DNA of 64,000 nucleotides from Paenibacillus pasadenensis DSM 19293 (GCF_000422485.1 NZ_AULW01000051.1:1-64000), one strand, 5' to 3'; positions 23,158-31,701 are shown, counted from the stretch's first letter. The notes: generated by a model not told the origin, from the sequence alone. Translations and numbers: made by a program.

Positions 23158-23701
23158 CGAGAGCGAGCGTGTCGGCCATCAGCTCGGCCATGCGCATGAC
23201 GAGGTTGAGCCTCGTGTTCTGCAGGACGAAATATTCCATGAAGCCGCCGACATTGACGATGCCGGTCATATGGATGTCTCCGACGGGAGGAAGGTCCTTG
23301 TTGACGCCTGCGCCGGGACGCACCGGGCCCGAGCCGAGCTGGATGCTGCCGACGCTGCTCAGCTGGCCGAGGCAGGCGTCGATGCCGATGATGAACGGCT
23401 TGGAGTCGGCACGATGGATGTCCTGGAGGGTGCTTTCCAGATTCATCGCATGGACGGGCTCGTCCAGCGTGCCGTACAGCTCGAACTGCGAGCTGCGCAG
23501 CTTGTCCAGGCGGGAGCCGATGATCGGTCCAAGCGCGTCGCCGGTGGAGCGGTCGGTGCCGATGCAGACGACGGCAATCCGGCGATCCGCCGGCACGTTC
23601 AGCAGATGCAGCAGCAGCCGGCTGGCCAGCTGCTGGGAGGCGCCGGGGTCGGTATGCGGCACCTTGAGCGGGACTTCATGCATGGCAGCAGGACGTTTCA
23701 T
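23108..23701 (-). CDS. yyaC: Putative sporulation protein YyaC (DUF1256, GPR-like fold)
   Basis: 197 residues. It carries the DUF1256 signature CIGTDRSTGDALGPIIG (around residues 47-63) and IIGIDACLGQLSSVGSI. The family is restricted to spore formers and is related in fold to the germination protease GPR; no substrate is established. GGAGGGGAA precedes the ATG at 23701. It runs head-on to replication and overlaps the DUF4446 gene tail-to-tail by 50 bases. Its presence supports a spore-forming host. Confidence 0.9.
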   Translation of the reverse strand: MKRPAAMHEVPLKVPHTDPGASQQLASRLLLHLLNVPADRRIAVVCIGTDRSTGDALGPIIGSRLDKLRSSQFELYGTLDEPVHAMNLESTLQDIHRADSKPFIIGIDACLGQLSSVGSIQLGSGPVRPGAGVNKDLPPVGDIHMTGIVNVGGFMEYFVLQNTRLNLVMRMAELMADTLALAIRDCRPYPMHAATQE

Positions 23702-23792
23702 AGATTCCCCTCCGCTAAAATGAACTACTAATAGTATATGGTAGAGACGGGGGATTTATACTTGCCTGTCCCTTCGAAAAGGAGTCCCGACG

Positions 23793-24026
23793 ATGCTGAT
23801 CGCCTTTGATTCGACGCAGCAGGCGCTGCGTACCGAGATGCTGCTCGAATACGCCGATATCGAGATCGACATCCGGCCGACGCCGAAGACGATTACGGCA
23901 GGCTGCGCGCTGTCGATCGATTTTCCTGATGAAGAGCTGGAGCGCGTCCGGACGATCCTGCAGGAGCAGACGGTCGACATCCGCGGCATTTTCCGCGAGA
24001 CGGGCACCGGCTACGAGCCGGTGTAG
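23793..24026 (+). CDS. DUF3343 family protein
   Basis: 77 residues. It starts MLIAFDSTQQALRTEMLL and has TPKTITAGCALSIDFPDEE with a conserved Cys, the DUF3343 pattern (putative Se/S-carrier-like proteins). The small protein is expected to be cytosolic. AAAGGAGT precedes the ATG. It lies between yyaC and mscS, as in many Bacillales. The function is unknown. Confidence 0.85.
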   Translation: MLIAFDSTQQALRTEMLLEYADIEIDIRPTPKTITAGCALSIDFPDEELERVRTILQEQTVDIRGIFRETGTGYEPV

Positions 24027-24133
24027 CGCAGGCGGTCCGTTCGGCCGTCATGGAAGCCTGCCTGCCGCTCGGGTGCCGGGCGGCGGCAGGCGGTTGAGAG
24101 GAAGGACAAGCGGTTATAAGGTCTAATGAGACG

Positions 24134-24167
24134 AGCCTTCCCGCAGCCGATGCGGAGAGGCTTTTTT
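24134..24167 (+). terminator. Terminator after DUF3343 gene
   Basis: AGCCT...CCGCA and TGCGG...AGGCT pair with a small mismatch around GCCGA, followed by TTTTTT. It separates the DUF3343 gene from mscS. Confidence 0.7.
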
Positions 24168-24289
24168 AAACGATAAGAAACGAGAAGCGAATCGCTTCCG
24201 TGATCGTATCTTGCTCGGAACGAGGCTGGCCTCGCCGCCAGAGGACGACGAGAGCCGCTTCGCCCTGTATGGAGAGGAGAACGAATCCG

Positions 24290-25252
24290 ATGAATTTCTT
24301 GCATCAGCCGCTGGCAGCGGCGAATCCTGCGGCATCGCCGCCGCCTTCCGCCAGCCCCGGGCCGTCCGCCAGCCCGGAGCCGTCCGTCGCTCCGCTTCCA
24401 ACGGACCTGGAGGGGATGAAGGAAGAGGTGGCGAATAAAACGAGCGCGTACTGGGATGCGATGACGAGCTACTTCGACAGCCAGTTCTGGATCAACGCGA
24501 CGATCATCTGCATCAAGGTCGCCTTCATCCTGCTCGTCGGCCAGCTCATCATCTTCGTCGTCGGCAAGGGAATCGACAAGGTGCTGGAGCGGGAGACGCG
24601 GGTGCAGCAGCGCACGCGGCGCGTCGTGACGATGGGGAGGCTGCTCAAAAACGTAACCAACTATGTCGTCTACTTCATCACCGGCATGCTCGTGCTGTCG
24701 ATGCTGAGCGTCAATGTCGCGCCGCTGCTGGCGGGAGCGGGCGTGCTTGGCCTGGCGATCGGCTTTGGCGCGCAGAGCCTCGTGAAGGACGTCATCACCG
24801 GCTTCTTCATCGTGCTGGAGGATCAGTTCGCCGTCGGCGACGTCATTCAGACCGGTACGTACAAAGGCACGGTCGAGCTGATCGGACTGCGGACGACGCG
24901 GCTGAAGACGTGGACGGGGGAAGTGCATATCATTCCGAACGGCACGATCTCGCAGGTGACGAATTATTCGCTCAACAATTCGCTTGCCGTCGTCGACGTC
25001 GACGTGCCGAACGATGTGCCGATCGAGACAGCGGCGGAGCGCATCCGCGACATGCTGGAAAAGATCGATAATCCGAATCTCGTCAAGGTGCCGGATCTGC
25101 TCGGCGTCACCTCGATGACGACGGCGGAATACAAGCTTCGAATCGTGGCGGAGTGCATGCCGAATACGGAAGCGACGGTATCCCGTCAGATCAACCGCGA
25201 GCTGCAGCTGCTGCTGCGCAGCGGAGAAGGACCGCAAGAAGCGCTGGCCTAG
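24290..25252 (+). CDS. mscS: Small-conductance mechanosensitive channel (MscS family)
   Basis: 320 residues. A Pro/Ala/Ser-rich N-terminal stretch (about residues 9-38) precedes three membrane segments. The pore-lining helix is GLAIGFGAQSLVKDVITGFFIV, followed by the beta domain DVIQTGTYKGTVELIGLRTTRLKTW and HIIPNGTISQVTNYS. Such channels open under membrane tension to release solutes. The ATG at 24290 follows GGAGAACGAATCC; an earlier ATG at 24269 would add seven residues. It continues into the DUF951 gene 81 bases later. Confidence 0.92.
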   Translation: MNFLHQPLAAANPAASPPPSASPGPSASPEPSVAPLPTDLEGMKEEVANKTSAYWDAMTSYFDSQFWINATIICIKVAFILLVGQLIIFVVGKGIDKVLERETRVQQRTRRVVTMGRLLKNVTNYVVYFITGMLVLSMLSVNVAPLLAGAGVLGLAIGFGAQSLVKDVITGFFIVLEDQFAVGDVIQTGTYKGTVELIGLRTTRLKTWTGEVHIIPNGTISQVTNYSLNNSLAVVDVDVPNDVPIETAAERIRDMLEKIDNPNLVKVPDLLGVTSMTTAEYKLRIVAECMPNTEATVSRQINRELQLLLRSGEGPQEALA

Positions 25253-25333
25253 AAGCGGCGGGAAGTGTAAGATGGATAGGAGCGGCCGCCGCGACTGGAG
25301 TCGGCGCGGCGGGCAGAGGAAGAGGTGACGGGT

Positions 25334-25564
25334 ATGGAGCGCAAGCAGTTCGAGCTGGGCGATGTGGTCCAGATGAAGAAGCCCCATCCGTGCGGGACGA
25401 ACGAGATGGAAGTCATCCGCATGGGCATGGATATCCGGATCAAGTGCGTCGGCTGCAAGCATAGCGTCTTGATTCCGCGGGCGAAATTCGAGAAGAACCT
25501 GAAAAAGGTGCTTCGGGCGGCGGCGGAGCGGGAAAATGCGGATGGCGAGACGGCTTCTTCCTAG
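25334..25564 (+). CDS. DUF951 family protein (YyzM-like)
   Basis: 76 residues. It shows the full DUF951 pattern: FELGDVVQMKKPHPCGTNEM, then MGMDIRIKCVGCKHSVLIPR, with Cys residues arranged like a small zinc or nucleic-acid-binding fold. The function is unknown. The ATG at 25334 is nine bases after an in-frame GTG; GAGGTGACGG precedes it. In Bacillus the next gene is ychF; here the tRNA-Ser follows instead. Confidence 0.9.
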   Translation: MERKQFELGDVVQMKKPHPCGTNEMEVIRMGMDIRIKCVGCKHSVLIPRAKFEKNLKKVLRAAAERENADGETASS

Positions 25565-25620
25565 CCGCTCGAAAAAGACTTGCATGATCGCCAGATCCAT
25601 GATATGATCTATCATGCTGC

Positions 25621-25711
25621 GGAAAGGTACCCAAGTGGCCCAAGGGGGCTGACTCGAAATCAGCTAGGCGTCTCACGGCGTGCGTGGGTTCGAATCCCAC
25701 CCTTTCCGCCA
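25621..25711 (+). tRNA. tRNA-Ser (anticodon CGA)
   Basis: The 91-base sequence starts GGAAAGG and ends CCTTTCC-G-CCA, a perfect 7-bp acceptor stem with an encoded CCA. The anticodon arm GCTGA-CTCGAAA-TCAGC gives anticodon CGA (reads UCG). A long variable arm (TAGGCGTCTCACGGCGTGC) and the GGGTTCGAATCCC T-arm confirm a class II serine tRNA. Confidence 0.97.
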
Positions 25712-25728
25712 CCCACAGCCAAACAGCC

Positions 25729-25756
25729 AGCGGCTCTCGTCGAGAGCCGCTTTTTT
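25729..25756 (+). terminator. Terminator after tRNA-Ser
   Basis: A perfect 10-bp stem AGCGGCTCTC / GAGAGCCGCT with a GTC loop and a T-run lies 18 bases after the tRNA. Confidence 0.9.
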
Positions 25757-25801
25757 CATGCCTGCCGCCTGCATACGGAAGGGAACAAGCAGGTCGAAAA
25801 A

Positions 25802-25832
25802 CAAAAGCCCAGCCGGGATGGCTGGGCTTTTG
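25802..25832 (-). terminator. Terminator-like hairpin facing the yjzC side
   Basis: CAAAAGCCCAGCC and GGCTGGGCTTTTG form a perfect 13-bp stem. Read on the minus strand it is followed by TTTTT, so it is best taken as the end of a leftward transcript from yjzC, although 300 bases beyond that gene. Confidence 0.6.
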
Positions 25833-26133
25833 CTGACGGCGCTTAATGGGCTGCAAGATCAATCAAGCTGCACTCCTCATTGAATCGTACGGAAAGCCGC
25901 CCGGCTTCAACTGTCGAAAGACTTTTGAGCCTGCTGCGGCGAAGGCCTTAAAGACAATCGTCTTTGGCGCAACCCCTCGCTTCTCTGCGTTCGTGAACAT
26001 GAATGCTTGGCTGTGTCTGTGCCCTTGCGCTTGTTACGGCCAACGGAACCACACCCTCATCTTGTCGCGCCGTCGAGGATAGTATGGCCGGGACCGGCGC
26101 GATTATGCGCCGCATGCCGAATTCGGCTTCAGC
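25833..26133. other. Intergenic stretch left of yjzC
   Basis: About 300 bases with no recognisable gene, RNA or repeat on either strand. It would be the 3' untranslated part of a leftward yjzC transcript, or remains of a decayed gene. Confidence 0.4.
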
Positions 26134-26319
26134 TCAGTCCTTCGGCATTTTGACCCAGACCCGATTGTGGTTCGAGTTTTTCGGGAAATGCTGGCCTTTC
26201 TTGAGGGAGATCTTTTTCGGATGGGAGATGCCCATATGGAAGGAATCCTCTCCCGCCTCCATGTACCAGCCGTCGTTCGGCGCTTTGAAGCCCGCTACAA
26301 ACTTGGTCCGCTCGCCCAT
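26134..26319 (-). CDS. YjzC-like small protein
   Basis: 61 residues, starting MGERTKFVAGFKAPNDGWYMEAG and ending FPKNSNHNRVWVKMPKD. The GxKAPNxGxYxE start and the FPxxSNHNRxW end match the YjzC-like family of small Bacillus proteins of unknown function. The ATG at 26319 has GGTGGAG ten bases upstream; an in-frame GTG at 26334 is less likely. It is a solitary head-on gene in a gene-poor zone, with a long hairpin upstream. Confidence 0.78.
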   Translation of the reverse strand: MGERTKFVAGFKAPNDGWYMEAGEDSFHMGISHPKKISLKKGQHFPKNSNHNRVWVKMPKD

Positions 26320-26365
26320 GTCGCGCTTCTCCACCTTCAGCTAGGAATTCGGCCGCCGCGGACGC

Positions 26366-26411
26366 GCCAGGCAGGCGCAGGCCCAGCGTACGGGCCTGGC
26401 GCCTGCCTGGC
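26366..26411. repeat. Long imperfect palindrome (hairpin)
   Basis: GCCAGGCAGGCG pairs with CGCCTGCCTGGC, and inside it AGGCCC pairs with GGGCCT around a seven-base loop; only a 1x2 internal bulge interrupts 18 bp of stem. No T-run follows on either strand, so it is not a typical terminator. On the minus strand it would lie just upstream of yjzC. Confidence 0.75.
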
Positions 26412-26564
26412 ATCCCTCGAGGCCGGACGCTTAGTGTCTGCCGCGCGGAAACGAATCATCAGCGGGAATTTTTCGCACGCATAGTGCTCGGAAGCACGCG
26501 AGCGGCGTCCGGCGATGCCGCCAGCCGTATCGTCGGCATGCTGCAGCGAGGATGATCGCGCAGC

Positions 26565-26629
26565 GAGGCTTCGTCAAGCCTTCGTCATTCCTCGTCAGGC
26601 TTGCGTCAGTCTTCGTCAGCCTTGCGTCG
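26565..26629. repeat. Degenerate TCGTCA direct repeats
   Basis: Six imperfect copies of CTTCGTCA/CTTGCGTCA follow each other at 9-11-base spacing, ending in the -35 region of the rpsF promoter. The near-helical period could mean stacked protein-binding sites or simple slippage. Confidence 0.6.
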
Positions 26630-26650
26630 GACAGGCTGTTCTGGTATAGT
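26622..26650 (+). promoter_or_regulatory. rpsF-ssb-rpsR promoter
   Basis: TTGCGT (26622-26627) and TATAGT (26645-26650) are 17 bases apart, about 90 bases before rpsF. The last TCGTCA-type repeat overlaps the -35. Confidence 0.65.
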
Positions 26651-26738
26651 AGGTTGGTATGCGAGTTAATCCTCGCTCCTTGCTCTTTCATCCGCAAGGA
26701 TGAGAAGGGCCGCTTAGTCCAAGAGGAGGTGAATCAAA

Positions 26739-27023
26739 GTGCGCAAATACGAATTGATGTACATCATTCGTCCGGAGACGGAGCAAGAAGCAGTTCAAGC
26801 TCTCGTCGAAAAATTCAATGGCATCATCGCGAATGGCGGAGAAGTTACCAAGTCCGACGTTCTCGGCAAGCGCCGTCTTGCGTATGAGATCAACAAGATC
26901 CGTGACGGGATCTATGTTCTTGTCCACTTTACGGGTCCGTCCGAAGTGGTCAACGAGCTGGACCGCGTCATCAAGATCACGGATGACGTCATCCGTTTCC
27001 TGATCGTCAAAGACGTAGCGTAA
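26739..27023 (+). CDS. rpsF: 30S ribosomal protein S6
   Basis: 94 residues, the usual length: RKYELMYIIRPETEQEAV at the start and the conserved KRRLAYEINKIRDGIYVLVHF in the middle. It binds S18 on the platform of the 30S subunit. The start is GTG at 26739, eight bases after AGAGGAGGTGA. It leads the rpsF-ssb-rpsR operon; ssb starts 34 bases later. Confidence 0.97.
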   Translation: MRKYELMYIIRPETEQEAVQALVEKFNGIIANGGEVTKSDVLGKRRLAYEINKIRDGIYVLVHFTGPSEVVNELDRVIKITDDVIRFLIVKDVA

Positions 27024-27057
27024 GCCAAGACTCAGCTGACTTGGGAGGTGCGTATCG

Positions 27058-27624
27058 ATGTTGAACCGTGTCATTCTGATCGGCAGGCTCACCCGAGATC
27101 CGGAGCTTCGCTATACCCCTTCGGGAGTTGCGGTCACGCAATTCACGCTGGCGGTGGATCGGCCCTTCAACAGCCAATCCGGCGAGCGCGAGGCCGATTT
27201 CATTCCGATCGTCACCTGGAGGCAGCTTGCCGAAACCTGTGCCAATTACTTGCGCAAAGGTCGTCTGGCAGCAGTCGAAGGACGGATGCAAGTCCGGAAC
27301 TACGAGAACAACGAAGGCAAGCGCGTCTACGTGACGGAAATCATTGCCGACAACGTTCGGTTCCTGGAGTCCGGAAACCGTGAAAACGCTCCGCGTGAGG
27401 AAGGCTCTTACAGCGGCGGCGGAAGCAGCGGCAACAGCGGCGGCGGAAATTACGGCGGCGGCAACGGAGGCTATGGCGGTGGCGGCGGCCAATCGGGCGG
27501 CGGAAGCCAAGGCGGAGGTTCCTACGGGGGCAATCGCGGCGGCGGTGGTTCTTCGAACAGCCGGGATCCATTCTCGGATGACGGACGTCCGATCGACATC
27601 TCCGAAGATGATTTGCCATTTTAA
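27058..27624 (+). CDS. ssb: Single-stranded DNA-binding protein
   Basis: 188 residues. The OB-fold N-terminal domain (about 1-108) starts [24 protein letters not shown] Gly-rich disordered linker of about 60 residues follows, then the acidic tip DISEDDLPF that binds partner proteins such as RecG, PriA and polymerase subunits. The linker is longer and more glycine-rich than that of B. subtilis SSB. It lies between rpsF and rpsR as usual. Confidence 0.97.
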   Translation: MLNRVILIGRLTRDPELRYTPSGVAVTQFTLAVDRPFNSQSGEREADFIPIVTWRQLAETCANYLRKGRLAAVEGRMQVRNYENNEGKRVYVTEIIADNVRFLESGNRENAPREEGSYSGGGSSGNSGGGNYGGGNGGYGGGGGQSGGGSQGGGSYGGNRGGGGSSNSRDPFSDDGRPIDISEDDLPF

Positions 27625-27643
27625 AGGAAAGGACGGATAGACC

Positions 27644-27922
27644 ATGGGATTCAAGCAAAGAGAAGACGGCGGCGAGCGCCCAGAGCGCAAGTTCCGCAAA
27701 GGCGGCCGCAACAAGCGCCGTAAAGTCTGCTACTTCACCGTGAACAAAATCAAGCATATTGATTACAAGGACACGGATCTGCTTCGCAAGTTCATCAGCG
27801 AGCGCGGCAAAATTCTGCCACGTCGTGTGACGGGCACAAGCGCGAAATTTCAGCGTGCTCTGACGGTTGCGATCAAACGCTCCCGCCAAGTAGCCCTGCT
27901 GCCATATACGACGGACAACTAG
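27644..27922 (+). CDS. rpsR: 30S ribosomal protein S18
   Basis: 92 residues. The conserved core is [39 protein letters not shown]; the KVCYF cysteine and the basic C-terminus [18 protein letters not shown] are typical. The N-terminal 25 residues are a charged extension. AAAGGAAAGG precedes the ATG. It is the last gene of the operon, followed by a terminator. Confidence 0.97.
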   Translation: MGFKQREDGGERPERKFRKGGRNKRRKVCYFTVNKIKHIDYKDTDLLRKFISERGKILPRRVTGTSAKFQRALTVAIKRSRQVALLPYTTDN

Positions 27923-27982
27923 GCCGTCAAGACGAACCGGCATCCGTCGTCCTCGACGGCGATGCGGGCCTCGTTCCGAGCA

Positions 27983-28016
27983 AGCAGCTCTTCCACTTCC
28001 GGGAGGGCTGCTTTTT
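27983..28016 (+). terminator. Terminator of the rpsF operon
   Basis: AGCAGCTCTTCC and GGGAGGGCTGCT form a stem with small mismatches, followed by TTTTTT. Confidence 0.7.
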
Positions 28017-28060
28017 TGCGTTTGGGTGCAGGCGAAGCATGAGCATGACGGACGAGGGCG

Positions 28061-28091
28061 TAAAAAAACCACCTGCCCTGCGGCAGGTGGT
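28061..28091 (-). terminator. Terminator of the CNNM-family gene
   Basis: On the minus strand ACCACCTGCC and GGCAGGTGGT form a perfect 10-bp stem around GCAG, followed by a run of T. Confidence 0.88.
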
Positions 28092-28113
28092 GGCGAGAAT
28101 CGTGCATAGGGGA

Positions 28114-29481
28114 TCAAGAGGAGGAAGGCTCTCCGTTCAGCTCGGCTTGAGCCTGCGCGGCCTGGGCTTCCGCCGAGGAGATCTCGTCCTCGGTATGGAT
28201 GATGAGCTCGATCTTGCGGATGCGGTTTTTGGTCGCCTCGCGGATGATGAACGTGAGGTTCTCATAATCATGCTGCACGCCGACCTTGGGCGACTGGAGG
28301 CGGGTGTACAGCCAGCCGCCGACGGTATCGGTATCCTCGTTGTCGAAGTTGTGTCCCGACAGCTGGCCCAGCTCGTCGAGCGAGACCTTGCCGTCGAGCA
28401 GGTAGCAGTTCTCCTCAAGCTTCTCGATCTCGCGGCGCTCGTCCTCGTCGAACTCGTCACGGATCTCGCCGACGATCTCCTCGAGGATATCCTCGATCGT
28501 GATCAGGCCGGACGTGCCGCCGTACTCGTCCACCAAAATGGCGATATGGACGCGCTCGAGCTGCATGCGCTTGAGCAGCTGCTTGACCGGGATGCTCTCC
28601 GGCACGGACACGACGGGATGGATCAGATCCTTGAAGTTGAACTCCTTGTCCTCCTGATACGTCAGGAAGAGCTGCTTCGTGTTGATCATGCCGACAATAT
28701 TGTCCTTGCTCTCGGTGGCGACCGGGAAGCGGGTATATTGCTCCTTTTGGATGACCGCCAGGTTCTCCTCGCGGCTGTGGTTCGTGTACAGGCACACCAT
28801 GTCGGTGCGGGGAACCATGATCTCGCGGGCGACCATCTCGTCGAAGGCGAAGATGCGGCTCACATAGCCATACTCGGTATTGTTGATCTTGCCGCTCTGC
28901 AGGCTCTCGCTGAGGATGATCTGGATCTCTTCCTCGGAGTGCGCGTTCTCATGCTCGCTGACGGCGCGCAGGCCGAACAGGCGGATGAGGGCGTTGGCGG
29001 AGCCGTTGAGCAGCCAGATGAACGGATAAAGGATGCGGTGGAACCAGATGATCGGCTTCGCCACGAGGAAGCTGATGAATTCGGCTTTCTGGATGGCCCA
29101 CGACTTTGGCGCGAGCTCGCCGACGACGACGTGCAAGTACGTGACGACCAGAAACGCGATCAGAAAGGACAGAAGTCCGGCCAGGCTGTCGTTCAGATGG
29201 AATTGGTGAAAGATGGGATGCAGCAGCTTCTCCATCGTCGGCTCGCCGAGCCAGCCGAGTCCGAGAGCGGTGATGGTGATCCCGAGCTGGCAGGCGGAAA
29301 GGTATCCGTCCAGGTTGCTCGTTACTTTCTGCACGGCCAACGAGCCTTTGCGTCCTTCGACGACGAGCTGATTCACGCGGCTCGGCCGTATCCGGATGAT
29401 GGCGAACTCCGTCGCCACGAAAAAGGCGGTCAGAAAAATCAGCAGTGCGACCAAAGCCAAATTCAAGCCTATACTGTCCAT
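28114..29481 (-). CDS. CNNM/CorC-family membrane protein (DUF21-CBS-CorC_HlyC; 'hemolysin' family)
   Basis: 455 residues. Three to four N-terminal membrane segments form the DUF21 (CNNM) domain (about 1-190), followed by a CBS pair (about 210-335, with EIMVPRTDMVCL and ILVDEYGGTSGLITIEDILEEIVGEI) and a C-terminal CorC_HlyC domain. CNNM proteins are linked to Mg2+ efflux; the 'hemolysin' name is historical. The ATG is at 29481; AAAGGATG lies rather far upstream (about 16 bases). It is solitary and head-on to replication. Confidence 0.9.
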   Translation of the reverse strand: MDSIGLNLALVALLIFLTAFFVATEFAIIRIRPSRVNQLVVEGRKGSLAVQKVTSNLDGYLSACQLGITITALGLGWLGEPTMEKLLHPIFHQFHLNDSLAGLLSFLIAFLVVTYLHVVVGELAPKSWAIQKAEFISFLVAKPIIWFHRILYPFIWLLNGSANALIRLFGLRAVSEHENAHSEEEIQIILSESLQSGKINNTEYGYVSRIFAFDEMVAREIMVPRTDMVCLYTNHSREENLAVIQKEQYTRFPVATESKDNIVGMINTKQLFLTYQEDKEFNFKDLIHPVVSVPESIPVKQLLKRMQLERVHIAILVDEYGGTSGLITIEDILEEIVGEIRDEFDEDERREIEKLEENCYLLDGKVSLDELGQLSGHNFDNEDTDTVGGWLYTRLQSPKVGVQHDYENLTFIIREATKNRIRKIELIIHTEDEISSAEAQAAQAQAELNGEPSSS

Positions 29482-29719
29482 TCTAAATCATCGACATCCT
29501 TTACCTATGAAATGAGTTCTTTTGAACCAGTATAACGAACCTATCGCCTGTCCATCAACTGTTTCAAAGCCTTTGTCTGACGGTATAAGGCTGTGGGAGC
29601 CGAAGAGAGCGGCTCAATCGGCGTTTTTCTCCTTCATGCCAGTCTTTACAGCCGCATGAGGGGGACTTATGATAGGTTCATATGAACTTGATATCCTGGA
29701 ACGGAAGGAGGAAAACGGC

Positions 29720-30481
29720 ATGGAAGCCTTTATGCTGACTCGGCGCCAGATGGCGGAGCTGCTGCTCTCGCTCTGCGGACGCCGGGCGGAGAGCCCGATC
29801 CAGATCGTTCAGGACGCATGGCGCAAGGAGCATCGCGATCAGGTAGACTCCGGCAAGGCGCTGCCGGCTTTCCTCTCGACGGATTGGCCGGCGGTGCTGG
29901 AGAAGCTGATCAAGGGGCAGGGCATCAAGGGCGTCTCGCTGCAGGAAGCGGCGACGCTCGGCGCAAGGGTCGAATATTCGTCCTTGTCGATCACGGCCAT
30001 GCAGAATTGGGTGAAGCGGGATTTCAAGCCGTTCTTCGAGTCGCCCAAGGCCGGCAAAAAATACTCGCTCGAGCAGGCGGCGCTGCTTTATATCATCGAC
30101 GATCTCAAGGCGAGCCTCGATTTCGAGTCGATCCGCCAGCTGTTCGAACGTCTTTTCGGCTGCGGCGAGGACGGCCGGTGCCGGCCGCTGCTCGGGGCGC
30201 TGGAATTCTATCTGGCCTATTCCTCGATTTTTGAGGATATGGACGCCGACGGAGACCAGATTCTCGACAGCGGGCCTGCTCTGACCGGCTACGGGGCGGC
30301 CCCGCTGGAGACTCGGGTCCGGGATGCCGCCAAGGCCTATCTCGACGGCCTCGAGCGGCTGAGCGAGCTGGAGCGCGTCACGCTGGAAAACATGCTGCTG
30401 ATCGCCGTCTTTTCGGTGCAGGCCGCGTATTTCCATGCGCTCACCCGGCGGTACTGCAATGCGACGCTCTTCCTGCATTAA
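29720..30481 (+). CDS. DUF1836 protein (MerR-like helix-turn-helix)
   Basis: 253 residues. The middle part, YSSLSITAMQNWVKRDF followed by GKKYSLEQAALLYIIDDLK, matches DUF1836, whose fold resembles the MerR DNA-binding domain. The C-terminal 130 residues are helical and lack a recognised ligand domain. I chose ATG 29720 because GGAAGGAGG lies eight bases before it; an in-frame ATG at 29669 would add 17 residues. It is probably a transcription regulator with unknown target; the LCP gene is 89 bases downstream. Confidence 0.78.
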   Translation: MEAFMLTRRQMAELLLSLCGRRAESPIQIVQDAWRKEHRDQVDSGKALPAFLSTDWPAVLEKLIKGQGIKGVSLQEAATLGARVEYSSLSITAMQNWVKRDFKPFFESPKAGKKYSLEQAALLYIIDDLKASLDFESIRQLFERLFGCGEDGRCRPLLGALEFYLAYSSIFEDMDADGDQILDSGPALTGYGAAPLETRVRDAAKAYLDGLERLSELERVTLENMLLIAVFSVQAAYFHALTRRYCNATLFLH

Positions 30482-30570
30482 TCTTCTTGTAACTATTTTT
30501 TAAGGATACTCGTCTACACTTAGGCTAAACTAAATGAATCTATTCGACCGATAGAAAGGAACTTTTTCCG

Positions 30571-31668
30571 ATGAAGCCAAAAAAATCGCGCGCCCGGAAG
30601 GCATGGACATGGACGGCATCCGTCCTGGCGCTGCTGCTCGTACTCGGAGCGGCGGGATATTATAACCGTACGACGCTGGCGCTGTGGGGCTTTGATCTTT
30701 TCCTGGCCAAGGACGTGGAGAAGCAGCTTGAGAAATCCTACAAGCCGACCGTCGACAGCAAGCCGAAGCCGCCGGCGGCCGAGCAGATCAAGTATACGCA
30801 GGCCGATCCATACTCGGTGCTGCTGCTGGGCGTGGACGCCCGCGACGCGGAACAGGGACGTTCGGATACGATCATGTACACCGTCATCCGGCCGAAGGAA
30901 GGCGCGATCCTCATGGTGTCGATCCCGCGGGATACGTATGCGGAGCTCGTCGGCAGGGACCGCGAGGACAAGATCAATCATGCCTACGCCTTCGGCGGAG
31001 CCAAGATGGCCATCGATACGGTGGAGAACCTGCTGGGCAGCGAGGTCGATTATTATGCGGCCGTCAACTTCAATGGATTCAAGAACCTGATCGACGCCAT
31101 GGGAGGCATCTCCCTGCCGATCGAGGAGGATATCGTCAACAAGGATCCCGGCCATGAGAAGTTCACGATCAAGGCCGGACAGGACAAATACATGGGCCAG
31201 GACGCGCTCAACTTCGTCCGCTACCGCGAGGACGCGGGCGGCGACGTCAGCCGCACGGAGCGCCAGCAGACGTTCGTCGAGTCGATCATGGACGAAGCGT
31301 CGAGCATGTCCTCCTGGTCCAAAATTCCGGAGTACGTCGGCATCATGGGCGAGAACTTCGCCACGGACATTCCTCCGAGCGAGATGATCGAGATGGCCAA
31401 GGCGATGATGCAGGGCAAGAACCGCTCCATCTATACGCATACGCTCAAAGGCGAGGGCGGAAAGCTCGCCAGCAACGGCGCCTGGTATTACTTTGCCGAC
31501 GAAGAGGATGTCGCCAAGAGCAAGACGCTCATCGAGGATTGGATGAATCCGGCCAAATCGCTGGCGGAGCTGACTGGAACCGGAGCGTCGGCTGCGGATA
31601 AGCAGGATGTCGCGGGCAGCGGCAAAGATCGGGAAGTGTCCACGGCCTCGGCCGGCGCGGACGAGTAA
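30571..31668 (+). CDS. LytR-CpsA-Psr (LCP) family cell-wall polymer ligase
   Basis: 365 residues. A single N-terminal membrane anchor (about 10-32) is followed by the LCP domain: SVLLLGVDARDAEQGRSDTI, MVSIPRDTYAEL and DKINHAYAFGG contain the conserved Asp and Arg residues that bind the polyprenyl-phosphate and metal. LCP enzymes attach wall teichoic acid or other glycopolymers to peptidoglycan outside the cell. The C-terminal 40 residues are a low-complexity Ala/Asp tail. AAAGGAAC precedes the ATG. Confidence 0.92.
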   Translation: MKPKKSRARKAWTWTASVLALLLVLGAAGYYNRTTLALWGFDLFLAKDVEKQLEKSYKPTVDSKPKPPAAEQIKYTQADPYSVLLLGVDARDAEQGRSDTIMYTVIRPKEGAILMVSIPRDTYAELVGRDREDKINHAYAFGGAKMAIDTVENLLGSEVDYYAAVNFNGFKNLIDAMGGISLPIEEDIVNKDPGHEKFTIKAGQDKYMGQDALNFVRYREDAGGDVSRTERQQTFVESIMDEASSMSSWSKIPEYVGIMGENFATDIPPSEMIEMAKAMMQGKNRSIYTHTLKGEGGKLASNGAWYYFADEEDVAKSKTLIEDWMNPAKSLAELTGTGASAADKQDVAGSGKDREVSTASAGADE

Positions 31669-31701
31669 GCTTTCCCGCTAGAGAATGGAGTGCAGGCCAA
31701 G

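Larger units (their letters stand above)
26320..26738. other. yjzC-rpsF intergenic region
   Basis: These 419 bases hold no gene I can support. They contain a long hairpin (26366-26411), a degenerate TCGTCA-type repeat (26565-26629) and the rpsF promoter. The rest is unassigned. Confidence 0.5.

Noticed and set aside
25580-25846. An 88-codon frame running through the tRNA-Ser
   Set aside because: It covers the tRNA and its terminator; no homology or ribosome site.
28039-29535. A 498-codon plus-strand frame opposite the CNNM gene
   Set aside because: Shadow frame; the minus strand has membrane and CBS domains and its own terminator.
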